Below, piece by piece: positions 11,385 through 23,783 of a stretch of DNA of 64,000 nt. This stretch comes from Diprion similis (Eukaryota > Arthropoda > Insecta > Hymenoptera > Diprionidae). The notes under the pieces were generated by a model. The model ran no database searches, had not been told where the DNA came from, and worked only from the letters and a program-made list of their open reading frames with translations. The position numbers and the translations under genes were made by a program. The first letter of the stretch is position 1; every line of letters begins with the position of its first letter. The stretch spans positions 2,480,001 to 2,544,000 of the forward strand of contig NC_060105.1 in NCBI RefSeq assembly GCF_021155765.1. Direction: 5' to 3'.

Positions 11385-14300
11385 GGGATCGCAGCTTAGA
11401 CATACATATCTAACATTGAAAAAAGGCTCGTTGAATACAGTTGGTGAGCTTCCAGCTCTCGGTCCAAATTTTAGATCACAACTGAACCTCGTTTGCCTCG
11501 AAGATTTGAAAATAATGTGTCAGCTATTCATAATTGATTATTTAGGATCAAAGTGCGAGCCTTTCGAACTTCCGAACTTCCGAACTTTCAGTGGTAAAAG
11601 GTTTTCTGTAAGGGGATGCTGAAGCTTGTCAACAAAGTTTCGAACACTTCATGGAGCCAATTTCCTACAGCAGAGCGTCAGGTCGGGAAGATTTCAGGAT
11701 AAATACTTCGATACGTTCAGTTTTCTTTCCACTGGGGTCTAAAACTTTGCAACAAAGTCGCGCGAAAAGGTCCGAATTCTTTTGAAGATCTTCTTCCGTT
11801 TCTGATCCGAATGGGATCATAAAAAGCCACGAAAGCTGACCACTGTATCGAACACTTTCGACCATTGAATAGGACTAAAATCTTTTTCGGATAGACCGAA
11901 AGATCTCTTTCCGTCAACGGAAATATACCGAGTACAGTAATCTCCCGCGCTTCTCTAAGCCTCTCAATTCTCCATCGCTGAGTTCTAGGCTTTCTTTACC
12001 CGCAAGCTTTTGTCAGAATAAAAGGAATATGCGTTCTTAACAGCTTCCCGCAAGAAGCACAAACCTATAAGAATCGAGTGAATGTCGGTCTACCGCGTAA
12101 CCTACTTACTCTGTATCATATCGTTACACAATCGAAATGAGACGAGGTTTTTTGCATACTTATAAGAATAAATTGAGATGGAAGCACACGATTGCCACTA
12201 GCTATGCATGAGGTAAACAACCGTATAAAATTGCGCAAACTGCACCGAAATTGGCACTGTGCCTCAACCTGCACTTTCGTGATTCAGCTAATGTTGCACT
12301 CATGCACTGCATTATAATCTCATATACCATCAGCCCAGACTACGAGATGAATGACATGGAGATGGATTCTGGATCTTATTATTTCCAGCGCTTCCAAAGT
12401 CGATTCACCTCCGAATGGTGAGCTTTCGCGAGACACTTCATGTCACTATTGATCTAACTTCGCAGTAGTTCCTGGTCTATAATATTGTGATACTTGAACG
12501 GCGTGAGACCCAAGGTTCAGCGATTTCCCGGCTACCTTCGCAACGATGAAAATCAATTATTTAAAAGCGCGGTTTTACCATGCACCTTATATGCATGTAA
12601 ACTGGTTCGTAAAGACAACCGTTTTGCGATCCTCTTCGGTGTGAATTCTGAAATCCCGTTTATACATTTGCCCGAATTTTCTGCTGCAGTATATATCTTC
12701 TCTATGCAGTAAATTGTGAAACGAAATCCTGTAGAACGAGGGTTGACAATAAAAGCTGTCTCAATTACGTATAAAATATTTTTAAGGCCGTACTTTGACC
12801 TCTGAATTTTATCGCGCGTTTAACTCGGTTTTCGATGCCGCTTCGGATCGTTGGAATTAAATAAAGCCGGTATATAGAATAGAGATTAGAATGTAATTAA
12901 GTTTCAGATGTAAAACTTGGAACGTAAAATAATACGGTTTTTTACTTCTACAGTTTCAACCTCTTTGATCGAATTTTGCGGGGGATGACTGATCTGCCAG
13001 TCTCCGAATCAACGATCCACTATGCAAAATTGTAGATCACGTGATCTTGCAATATAGTGAATAACAATTGCGTGTGACCACGAAAGACGTCCGCTATCGC
13101 AATAACAATAATTGCTATCGAGCGTCGATGATTATTTCCTTCGTATGTTTCTGCTTCTTATTCTCTTCGCCTTCGCGGATAATAATTAATTAGCCGAGTT
13201 TAGTACTTTGCAGCCAGTATATTTATATATCGTAACATTTCTTTATATAATGCAGAAACAAAGCCTTGACATTAATTAGCATAACTTTGCGTATCGCAGA
13301 CTTTTTAACAACAGTACCCGATGAATTGTAAAATCAGTTGTCCGCCTGGATAAATACGATTTGTTAATCAGTATAAACAACCAGGAATTTCAATATTACA
13401 ATGCTTCATTGGCATGAAATTTCAATGGATGCATAAAGCTACGTCATATGGAATTTCTTATTAATCAATACTCCGTAACTACGACGTTTCCCCCCCCCCC
13501 CCCCCCTCACTCCTCCCCCAAAGTAAATTTCACCCAAGGAAGTAGGAAGAGACGCGTGTCAAGCAATATATATCTGATTAATGGAGTAAGATTTCCTCAG
13601 AATCTATCGTGGAATTATGTGCATGCAGAATGGAATCCTGGAATCTGAGCAGAAATATGTTTGGCATTATAAAGGGGAGAGATAATTATTATTAATAATT
13701 AGTAATAATCTGCCACCCTGTTGCCACCTTACTAGCAGTCAATAATTTAGGGGTGGTTTCCTTCCTCGCTTTTGCCGATTACTCCTTTCCCCGTTTTTCA
13801 TTTCTCTACTCTGCACTCCATTCGCAATTCAACGATGCAAAAAAGTAATCGCGTTGAGACGGTGCGGCGTGTCTCTTATCTACGGTGCTCGGATTGCTTA
13901 TTGCGAACCTTTTGTCTAGCTTTCCCTTTCGCAAGAAAACTAAACAAAACATTTCTGGGTCCTTGTTCGCCGGCCTTGCCTCCGCGCTCTCAGCCACATG
14001 AATCTCACCGTTGTTTCTACAAGGCGTATGAATCTGTACCTATACATATGCATAATATATAAGGTATGCGTGTGTGTGTTCATATATCTTATATATTTTA
14101 CTGCCGTTGTTCCAAAACTCGGTAAGATCTGATTAGAGAAGATTTTCCTTTCGTTAGCAACGTCGAGTGATTTTTTTTTTTGGGATCGCAATGAATAGAG
14201 AAGAAAATCGAAAGGAAAATAGGTGAAAAAATAAGGAAATATTTATAATTTAGGGCGAAGAAAATCGAGATATTTTCACTGTATAATCAAGCTTCTTACC

Positions 14301-15190
14301 TCGCCACTTCCGGTCCGTGACGTAAATATGCTAACCATAGCTAATTGCGTTATACATATTATATATATATACCTATGTATAATGCATGTTGTACTCTACA
14401 TGAACACACATGGTGAAAATCGGAGTGAAAATACAAAACGCGGAAGTGGAACACACGTATGTGGACAGCAAGTGTAAGCAAGGTTCGAGAGATTAGATGC
14501 GGAGATTTACTTGGGCGGCTCATTATCATGTCAATAATCGGTCAGCCGGTGAGACCCAGTTTGCAATCAGTCACAACCGTTGGTACAATGCGCCTCGAAT
14601 TGGCCTCGGGAACGCCGTTTGCCACATGCTAGAGAAAATCACGGTTTACTCGATAATTACACGCTTTAGTTAACTCGCGACACATGCCGCCTAGCCATTG
14701 TGTACTTATGATAATTCGGAGCTCGAGTTCTCACTTTTCTAAGCATGCTTATTGAATGGAGAGTCATCGTCATAAGGGATACGAATAAAAACTTTGCATT
14801 TTAGCGTAAGCTAAAAGTGTAGCTAATGAAATTAATCGAAATAGCAGAATTTTATTCATATTAAAAAACAACAATTTTTCAAAAATATACTCGCCCCGAT
14901 CGTTTTTCGAAAAACGAACGAACGAACGAACGCGGGTGTGTTTTGTGTTTTGTCTTTTCCCCGCTTCTTAGGAAAGGAAAATTGGCTGGGAAAAAGTTGG
15001 CCCAGAGATGTGATAGAATCGAGTACCTAGTCTTGAACCCCATGAGCAGCGACCGTGGAGGAATTTCCACATGAATATTCTAATTGCTGTATAGTAGAAC
15101 GACCCGTGGGTCGGCAGCTATTATAATACTGCAATAGCTCAGTTTCACGGCTAACTATATACAAGCCCGCGATATTTAACTGTGTTTCAG
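11385..15190. other. Non-coding stretch upstream of the ceramidase exons
   Basis: No exon of the ceramidase N-terminal half is recognisable here (I looked for the family strings GTHTHS, NLGDVSPN and MGYA on the plus strand). A C17 homopolymer lies at 13490-13506 and GAAC tandem units near 14911-14932. The rest is AT-rich and featureless to me. Confidence 0.5.
13490..13506. repeat. Poly(C) tract
   Basis: 17 consecutive C residues in an otherwise AT-rich region. Confidence 0.9.
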
Positions 15191-15313
15191 GAGCTCTGGC
15201 ACGGTGGAAAGGCGACCGAAGTTGTAGGACCGATTCGCGTGATCCATCAATACGTCCGGATGCCGGAGCAGCAGGCCGAGTTCTTCAACGAGACGAGCGG
15301 AAAAGTCGAAAAC
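15191..15313 (+). CDS. Ceramidase exon (first one recognised)
   Basis: 41 codons after a TGTGTTTCAG acceptor, phase 0 on both sides. Begins ELWHGGKATEVVGPIRVIHQ, matching the region just after the catalytic domain core. Confidence 0.85.
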
Positions 15314-18300
15314 GTGAGTTAAAAAAAGGGACTTACCGAAGTACCCAGGAGATTCGATTAATTATTATCTAGCTTTCTCGTAACAAAAGTAATCATAAAT
15401 TCAAGTTCAGAAACCTTTCGCGTTATGAGCTGTGCAATTACTCGAGTAAATGATTTCCGAATAATTCATGTTTAATAAAAATTTCAGGTGTTTAATTTTA
15501 TTCCTTGTTATTTAAAAAAATTCCGGGAGCCCACTTTGCCCCCAATCCTTTATGGAAAATTCGTCGTCTCATCCTTTTCGCCATTAGGACCGACTTCAAC
15601 AACCGCGAGTAATTAATGGCCAGGGACAGACTTCCTACTTTGTTGTTAATGCTGATTGAGCGGCATAACATCATCCGTGTGTGTATTTATGAGATACTGT
15701 TGCCATTTCGAGGAACATACGTGGGTGTAATACGAAACTGAACGATTCTTCGTCGTGACGTTCCCAGATGCCGGAGCAACACGTTGTTAGAGGTACTGGC
15801 CTATTTACCGGGTATTTTTTTCCGCGCGACGATGATCATATCGCGGCCAAATAGTCGTGAGAGTTTCTGCCGGGTACAGGAATATATATATATATATAGA
15901 GAATTGAAGGAGAAACTGTGAGTAAAGAAAATTAAAAGAAATTAGAAAAAAAATAAAAAAATATAAAAACGAAATTAAGGGGGAAATTTCTTGGCACGGA
16001 TTTTGAATATCATTTCTTTTTTAATTTTTACTTTTTTTTCTTGCTCCGCGTTGTCTAATAATGGCCTGTCTAACGCACACTAATCGAACCTTTAGAGTGT
16101 TTTGACACTCTTCGCTGTTCGATGATGGCGCGTCAGTGGACAACAGTGATTTTTAATAACATCTCAGTACCAAGAACGGTTTTCCCTTAGCTTATATTCG
16201 CTGCTCCAGGCAGCAGAGAAAAGAAAGCAATAAGTGTGGTTCACGACTTCCTGCGATCATCTCGCGTGGGAGCGAACTACGTATGGACATGTGGCGCAAA
16301 AATTATTGGCGCATAAAGGGCATTCGACGTCAAACCAACGGATCATCGGCCCAAACCTCCGGGATTCGGATGATCGATAGTTTTTTTTTGTTTGTTTTGG
16401 TCAGAAGTAGGGCTAATAATTTTTCCAAATTTTTTTGCCATTTCGGATTCAAGTGTGGCGACCTCGTCAAGTAAAGAAATATCCTTGTTTAAGTTTTTTT
16501 TTATTCCATTTTTTACTACAAGAAACGACTGTTGAAAATAAGTAAAAGGAAAATTGTTTTTCCAAATACAAAGATTGAAAAAAAAAAATACATGTATATT
16601 TAACATCCTCATCCAATTTTAGAATAATGACAAAAGTGTGTATGTTCAAGTCCCTGATTTTACAATATTAGCTTCATCAATTTTAAAAATGTTCATCTTT
16701 ATGTCAAGGATACAATTCCTGATTTCATACGTTCGCCACACTTTTCTAAAATGATAAAAAAATTTGGAAAAAACTACAGTTAATATTGTTGACCAAAGAC
16801 GAAACCAAAAAGTCTATTGGACCTCGGAATCCCAGAGGGTCAGACCGATGACCCGTTGGTTTGGCGTGGAATACCCCATAAGTAATAATACCGTGCGCCT
16901 TATACCGGCAATTGAATTAATTCCGAGGAGTATTTCCTCACTTTTCAATTTGCGTATACATATCGCGACCGTAGATGGAACAGAATTTACTCCGCGGTGT
17001 TATTTGAGGCGTGAATATATGTATACATACGCGTATAAATCGTAGGAGTTACGTGAGTAAAGTTGTTACAGAATTGAAAGTGAGAAGCTTCCTCTTAATT
17101 AAACGCTCCTTCTTCTGCCTAATTCATTTCACCGTCTCACATACCTATACCATTATGCTTCATGCTGAGCGATCGCCCAATTAGCACCTTCGAATCAGCT
17201 TCATTACCACACATTAACCGAAGTATCTCACCTACATTGTTATGAGTATACGTATTACGCATGCGAAAAGATCGAATCAGAAAATAACGTAACGTAAGTA
17301 CACGTGAAAAATTATAAGGAGGCCTCGTTGGATTACCAATCGTCATCCGATCTCCTCAATTTCAATCTCTTTCTTTCTCCGATTAGGTCACCGGATGTCT
17401 TCCTGCAATGGGATACAGCTTCGCCGCCGGAACGACTGACGGTCCTGGTTCCTTCTCGTTCGAACAGGGAACGACGACTTCGAATCCGCTGTGGAACGCC
17501 ATTCGCGATTTTATCGCCGCTCCCAGCAAGGAAGACGTTCTCTGCCACGGTGCGAAGCCGATTTTGCTGGCTACTGGACGGGTGAGAATTAGTGCTTTGA
17601 ATCGTGTCATTTTTTCTTCAAATTTCACGTTAAAAAATTCAATTTGCGACTCAATCATTGCAAACGGTGTACTTAATAGCTCTGCAATTTTAATTAATCG
17701 CTATCGGATGCGTGAGTTACGACAAACTGGCCATTACTTTTCGCTTTCAGGCCATGCAGGTACGTGTACATGTAATTTATAACGACCGAACGTAACAAAC
17801 TTGCGACACCGCAGACAGCGACTTGGCCTACTTGCTTATCCAATTAGTGGGCGATTTTTTGATTCCCGGAAATTTAATAAATTTGCATCAGTCAAAGGGA
17901 CTCGATCGTAATAACCGCGGCAAAAATCGTCTTGAAAGAGGGTTCGGGGAGAAAAATTTACAAAATTGTAACGCTTTAAAGTTTCGGTAATCTTGGACGA
18001 TCCCAAAAATCGAGCTTGTTTGGAATTCGAGGGTCGTAGAATGATCGATACAATTTATTTTATCCATCGGCTTTATATTACACGTTTCTATGCCGGTGTT
18101 ACTCACGGACCTGCAAAATGATCGGACAAATCGATATTTCTACCTTTCTTGAGTGCGCGATTTGGTCAATGAGGGAAACAAACACCATTGATTCGCGTTA
18201 TTGATGATATTCCCATTGGCACGGTTCGCTGGGTTTAAATTCGAGTCCCTTTTCTCATGTTTCACACCCTTCACTACACCCTCGTCACGGTTTCAGGACA

Positions 18301-21300
18301 TTTCCACATCAGCGGTTTATGACTCGTTTTAAATGACCATGCCTGCGTCAGGTTCCACGCATGAAGTACTTCGAAACTAACTCTTGAATGCAGGAGGTAA
18401 CAGAATTGACGAGAGTTCACCTCAGTGGGGAAAATATTAATCACAATACAGAGCAGGAAAGGTTCACATCAATTTGGAAGGTCGAAGCTCTTTGTCTTTC
18501 AAAGTCGAACGAATCATTAAGTTATACAGCTTTTATAATAAAAGTAATTACATACAACCCCGATTACGATAAAAGTTTTCAGTCGACACTGAAACCCGTG
18601 GTTTTATGTCATTCGAATAATTTAAGCTCATTTAAAAACTCCCACGTCATATTTTTATAATGCAATGTCATTGGCAGTCGCTAATTAGATGATTAATTAA
18701 ATAACGGATTCAATGAGTCTGATGGAATTATTTTCGAAATCGAAATAGATGAGAGAATCAACCGTGCGAATATTGTCCGGGAAAATTGATGAAGAAATAT
18801 GAAGTCAAAAAGCTCTATCATGCAATTCGCGTAAAAAGTGCTGTCGCAACTTGTCGTGTCTCTATAATAGAGGGACATAATTTTGGTTACAAAGATCGAT
18901 AACTTCCGTCGCTTCGTAATAACGCATTATAATCTTCAGGCGGTAAATTTCTGCACACAAGTTAAAAAACGTGCCAATTTACACGTCGAATGAACTTCAT
19001 GGTTTATTCATGAGACATGAGGTCCATTTTTCGTAGAGTGAAAAAACCTTGCCAAGGATTAACCGTTCAAGTCCGCAACATTAATCAAGATAGGATAGGA
19101 TAGTCGGCCGCTCTCGAGTCTTTATAAAAGTTCGGTTGCATGGTCGACGACGAATCTCATACGGCGTATGCCGTGCGTAAGGTGAGATCATGTAACGTCG
19201 TTTCAAGGCGAGGGAATTACGCGAGCACGCCTCTGTGTTATGGAACTTGAACCGAGATTGTGAGGCGTGTGAACGTCTTTCTGGCCGTCTTGATATCCTT
19301 GCTCAAGATCCGCTCGGGGCGTGGTGGCTGCCGGAATCCAGTCAAGAACCGAATGAAAACGGAAGTGACGAAGGTCCCGACGTTTCTTCGGGGCCGGAAA
19401 TGATCCCTGTTAAGCACTCGGGACATACGGAGCATCGCACGTTGATAGAATTTAAAGTTCTGGGGAAATATTTGTTCGCTTTATCCTGAATCGTAAGACT
19501 CACTTTCAAGAATATAAGCTTGTAAGCTGAAGCTTAAATTCGGCGGATATTGTCGCGCGACGTAATTGAGGTAATAACAAGATTATATACAAGAAGAGAT
19601 GAAGGTTGAAGACAATTCAGCATTTTCATTGAAAAAGGAAAGTTTTAGTACTTTCATTAAATTTAACAATGATAAAAATAAGGAAACGAAGCGTATAAAC
19701 GCCTCTTTGAATTTTCATTAATTTCAAATTATTTATTATTCGTACACACTTATGCATATCCTGTAGGATAACATTTTAAGGCTGGATATTACAAGGCGAC
19801 ATGCTGTTAAAAAGAGGGAAGCAAATTTTTACGACTTTATTCACTCACCCGCAGATGGTGTTTCCGTACGAATGGCAGCCACAAGTGGTCTCGACCCATG
19901 TGGCTCTCCTAGGGGATGTGATAATCGCCGGAGTGCCGGGAGAGTTCACAACGATGTCGGGTCGGAGACTGAGGAATGCGATAAAGAGTGCTATGCCGAA
20001 TTCGAGTTCCGATAAGAGCGTCGTCGTCATTGCCGGGCTTTGCAACACCTACAGTGACTACATAACGACACCCGAGGAATATCAGGTACAGAAGATACTT
20101 CGGACTCCGTTTACTCGATACCTTCCTTAAAGCTTCCAGGTCGCTGTGATTTTTGCTGTGACTCAAACTTCTCGCTTTTCTATTTTAGATCCAGAGATAT
20201 GAAGGAGCCTCCACCATCTACGGACCCCACACCTTAACCATTTATTTAAAACAGTACAAGGAACTAGTCACAGCACTTCTGGCCGTGAGTTTTTTTAACA
20301 TGATAAGTTCCTTTTTTGTTTGCTTTTTGTTTCGCAGTCGAGTGATTACCTTTTCCAGTGAAAAGTTGAAAAGTTGCACGTTGGCAAAAGTTTACATCAC
20401 AAAGAGAATTCTCATTTTTACACGATATTTGTGTAACAACTGAAGGAGTTTTTTTTTTTTTTTTTTGTAGAGAAAGAAGAATTCTTTAACCTTTCGTCAA
20501 ATATCCGATTATTATCGGTGAAAACTTTTCACTCTATGTATTGCACTCAATGTAATGTCGGTCTTGATAAAAAAAAAAAAGTTACCCTCACACGAGGGTT
20601 GCACGCGCGGTCGGAAATTCAATCGCACGATCTGAAGGTTAGTGGAAATTTTCAGCGGAAGTCACTGGTTCCTGGACCCCAGCCACCGGATCTCTACTCG
20701 AGTCATCTGATCTCTTTGGTGACGCCGGTCCTCTTTGACACTCCTAAGTGGCGACATGAATTCGGCGACTGCCTTGAACATCCAGCAAAAGTCGCCGGAG
20801 CTGGAGACACGGTGACGGCAAAATTCGTGAGTATTCTTTCGTAATCACGGCTTCCCACTGACATATCCAGGGCATCAAAGATCCAGGGAGAAGCGAGACG
20901 AATATGAGCTTCGCGGAACGATGTGATTTTATCATCGTCACCTTGCATCGGGCGTCTCGCGTTTCTGCAATAAATTTTCTGATGGTCGTTACACGTTTTT
21001 ATGGAACCTTGGCGGATCGATAGACCGAACAGAGCCCAAGAAGATGGCTACTCGCCCTTCGTTTCACCACTGTGTCTACTGCAGAAAGTTTCACCTTCTC
21101 ACCAAAGTGGAGAAGATTTTTCCTCAAAGAAAATCTCGAAGAATCGAAAGCTGCACCGCGATCGCGGTACAAAATGCTTTTCGCGAGGTCAAATCGCATC
21201 CCGGAAAAAACATTAGACCAGCGATTTTATCGCGACGTTGCGACTCGTGATCGAAATCCGATTTTTACTCAGATCGGTTAGGGGATTACCGGAGATTGAT

Positions 21301-23565
21301 GGAACGCCTTCAAATCCCGGTTGACCGCGAATTTCCCAGGATGAGATTCAATACGAGCTTGCCAATCCGCAGTAACTTATCACCCACGATGCACGCCGAG
21401 CTTTTTACTATCGCGATGGAATCCCCGGACTATTTTTCCTCGGCAAACATGAATAGGTATACGTCTAGTACGAATCGTGTATTCAGTGAACAAAATTCTT
21501 TGCGGAAACAGTGGATGGAATTTTTGATAGCCGGAATTTTTCTGGCTGCGAGTATTACTTGTAGTTTACTTGAAATAAAGAAAAAAAGAAAGAAAATTTC
21601 TATTCATTTCAAGTAAATTTCGTCGAGAGTTGTTCAAAATATAGAAACATTAATCGTGGATTATTTTTACCACTTTGCAACAGTCCTAAAAATTCAATTC
21701 GCTGAATTACTTATTCTCAATTATTTTTTTTTTTTTTTTTTTTGCAACATTCGTCACAGTCGAATCGCAAATTGTAAGGCGAACAGAGATTTTTAAATGA
21801 TTACGAAGCTTGAAAAAAAAAAAAAAATTAATAATAAAAAAACGTTGACTCGATGATAAATTTGAAATTAACGAACCGTCGGTCTGCTTATTAGCCAAAC
21901 ATATATGTATGCGATTAATTTGAAAACTTTTTAGAACGATAATAAAATTTACTACGACGCACGCAGCAGCGCAGACAGAACGAAAATGTGATCGTTAATA
22001 ATTCACGATGGTATAGCTTAATTCATTAGTTTGATTTCAAGGTGTATCTAAATTCGTTAGATACTTATTGTTAGTGTACATACATATACATACACATAAG
22101 AAAACAAACGAAATGAAACGAGTCTATTTCGCAAGTTTCGCTGCAAGTTTTCAGGAATGAAAATTGCATAAGCTGCTCGTTGCACAACAGAAATTCGTAT
22201 CAGCGATTCAATATTTCCAACGTCGGTGATCTATCGCCCTCTATACGAACATCGGGAAAAGCACTCAGCTAGATTACAGCTCTTTGAACAGATTATGCGC
22301 AATTTCATTCGCACGCTGAACCCCATGTGGCAATAAAAAGCAGTTATCGGAGAGCCCAATTTCACCCGCGTGAAGAGGAGAATTACAAAAGGCTGTAAGT
22401 GCTTGCAGCGAGAAAATGTTTAAAAATTTGGAAAAAAAACTGGTTTATCTTAATTGCATAGCAGTACTTATCGCTGTGGGTTATTATTTTTCATTTATTT
22501 ATTTTTTATTTCTTTTTAAATCACACCTACAGCCTTTTATTATTCTCCTCTTTATTCTTGTTGCAAATATAATTCGTGCAATTATATAAAATATTGTTTC
22601 TCTGTTTTATTTAAGGTCGCTGGTCATCCCAGAAATAATCCAATGGCTGGTGGCTCGTTTCTGTTTATCGAGAGGCTCGAGGATGACGAGACATGGAAAA
22701 CGGTGGCCACAGACGCTGATTGGGAGACGAAGTGAGTTCCAAGTTTTGGTAGATAAATTTTTCAATCATTTTTTTGTGAGTGTGGCAAACAAACAAAAAA
22801 AAAAAAAAAAAAATCCCATAGCACGTCGTTTATATTATCGTGACTTTCCAGCTGATTTCGTAAATACCGAATATATACATACACATATCACACGAGCCGA
22901 ATGATTTCACGCATTTACAGTTGGTTTTAGGCAATATCTGTTTACGCCAATATCAAAGTTTATAAACCGGTGAAAAATGAGACTTCCTTCACTCTTAACT
23001 TCTCCGCGCAGTGTCTCAAGAGTCTGAAAAATACCTCCCTGAGGGATAAATTTAAACTTTGATAGCTGATACCGAGGGCAAAAGAAAAAGAAAAAGAAAA
23101 AAAAACAACAACTCACACAAACAACAGGCCTCTAGAGTTTCCATTCTATAATATGTGTTACCCCATAAATCGAACTCGAAACTTTTGGCGGTGATTTGTC
23201 TCTCCCTGTGTAGGCATATATGTACATATATAATACATATGTATAATTTACGTCATACGTTTGTTCGACAGATTTATCTGGAAACGAACCTCGATATTTT
23301 TGGGATCCAGCGAAGTTACCATATCGTGGACGATACCCGACGACGTCGAGCCCGGCGAATACCGCATCAGGCATAAGGGAAACTACAGATATATCCTTGG
23401 TGGAATTTATCCTTATCAAGGAGTCAGTAATTCCTTAGAGGTATTATTATTATTTTTAATGGTTTTTATAGTTCCGATTTATGAATCGTTCGATTTTATA
23501 TTCCGCATTCCTTTCAGGTGGTCGCCTTTGGATCGAGTCGACGCAAACGTTACTACTTTGCCTAG
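15191..23565 (+). CDS. Neutral ceramidase, C-terminal half (8 exons, 5' part not seen)
   Basis: Hydrolyses ceramide to sphingosine and fatty acid, at the cell surface or secreted. Exons are 15191-15313, 17387-17581, 19855-20085, 20189-20284, 20656-20826, 22616-22731, 23272-23440 and 23518-23565. All have GT/AG sites and keep frame (phase 0 except the phase 2 join between exons six and seven), giving 382 residues to a TAG stop. Family landmarks: LPAMGYSFAAGTTDGPGSF, KPILLATGR, FPYEWQPQVV, GVPGEFTTMSGRRLR, TPEEYQIQRYEGASTIYGPH, then the C-terminal Ig-like domain with WETKFIWKRTS and PGEYRIRHKG. The protein ends with a basic extension (SSRRKRYYFA). Insect neutral ceramidases are about 700 residues. 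Here the first half, with the catalytic serine in the GDVSPN motif, is missing from recognisable sequence. Clean splicing across eight exons argues against an old pseudogene. The first listed exon is internal, so 15191 is not the start. Confidence 0.9.
15314..17386 (+). other. Ceramidase intron
   Basis: 2.07 kb. Contains a truncated copy of the dispersed GCAAAGTGGG repeat (15357-15539) and one copy of the short GGCGTRGAATACCCCATA segment (16861-16880). No gene. Confidence 0.8.
15357..15539 (+). mobile_element. Dispersed non-autonomous element, copy 1 (truncated)
   Basis: Shares long stretches with 49562-49909, including ATTATCTAGCTTTCTCGT, CGTTATGAGCTGTGC and ATTACTCGAGTAAATGATTT. The left end is missing and about 45-50 internal bases after CAAGTTCAGAAA are absent relative to copy 3. 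The right end is CCCACTTTGC. Confidence 0.75.
17387..17581 (+). CDS. Ceramidase exon
   Basis: 65 codons between GATTAG and GTGAGA. Encodes the highly conserved GYSFAAGTTDGPGSFSFEQG segment and ends LLATGR. Confidence 0.92.
17582..19854 (+). other. Ceramidase intron
   Basis: 2.27 kb. A GC-richer patch at 19120-19490 holds a TATAAAAG string (19123-19130) and an 84-codon plus frame without homology I can name. See findings. Confidence 0.7.
19855..20085 (+). CDS. Ceramidase exon
   Basis: 77 codons after CCGCAG. Contains FPYEWQP, GVPGEFTTMSGRR and ends TTPEEYQ before GTACAG. Confidence 0.93.
20189..20284 (+). CDS. Ceramidase exon
   Basis: 32 codons, IQRYEGASTIYGPHTLTIYL through ALLA, between TTTTAG and GTGAGT. 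Confidence 0.92.
20285..20655 (+). other. Ceramidase intron
   Basis: 371 bases, T-rich. The open frame running through it into the next exon is a read-through artefact. Confidence 0.8.
20656..20826 (+). CDS. Ceramidase exon
   Basis: 57 codons after TTTTCAG. Begins RKSLVPGPQPPDL and ends GDTVTAKF before GTGAGT. Confidence 0.88.
20827..22615 (+). other. Ceramidase intron
   Basis: 1.79 kb, AT-rich with long T and A homopolymers (about 21724-21743 and 21812-21825). No gene. Confidence 0.75.
22616..22731 (+). CDS. Ceramidase exon
   Basis: Begins VAGHPRNNPMAGGSFLFIER (the conserved NPRNN of the Ig-like domain) and ends in phase 2 within the lysine codon of WETK. Confidence 0.9.
22732..23271 (+). 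other. Ceramidase intron
   Basis: 540 bases, including an A tract near 22796-22812. No feature. Confidence 0.8.
23272..23440 (+). CDS. Ceramidase exon
   Basis: Completes the lysine codon, then FIWKRTSIFLGSSEVTISWT and PGEYRIRHKG. Ends NSLE before GTATTA. Confidence 0.92.
23518..23565 (+). CDS. Ceramidase last exon
   Basis: 15 codons plus TAG: VVAFGSSRRKRYYFA. The basic end is slightly longer than the usual family terminus. Confidence 0.85.
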   Translation: MVAFGSSRRKRYYFA

Positions 23566-23777
23566 TTTTCTTTATTTTTGAGAATCAGAGGATGACAAAG
23601 ATTGCTCGAAGATGCTTGCCAGTGATTTATACACGTGATTTACATGCATAATTGTATTTTATGTGGAAAAGTAGTTATTCTCGTTACAGTATCCCAGTCA
23701 TCGTTACATATTACGTAGTTAATTAGCCACTAAGATTTTATTTTAATACTTATATATTCTCACATAAGAGATTCGAA

Positions 23778-23783
23778 AATAAA
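23778..23783 (+). terminator. Poly(A) signal of the ceramidase gene
   Basis: AATAAA about 213 bases past the TAG stop, in AT-rich 3' UTR-like sequence. Confidence 0.5.

Noticed and set aside
12345..12430. Short exon-like piece between TTTCCAG and GTGAGC
   Set aside because: Only about 30 bases, no match to the missing ceramidase region, and such acceptor/donor pairs arise by chance.
20518..20844. 108-codon frame running through a ceramidase intron
   Set aside because: Only 20656-20826 matches the family; the upstream part is intron read-through past a clear TTTTCAG acceptor.
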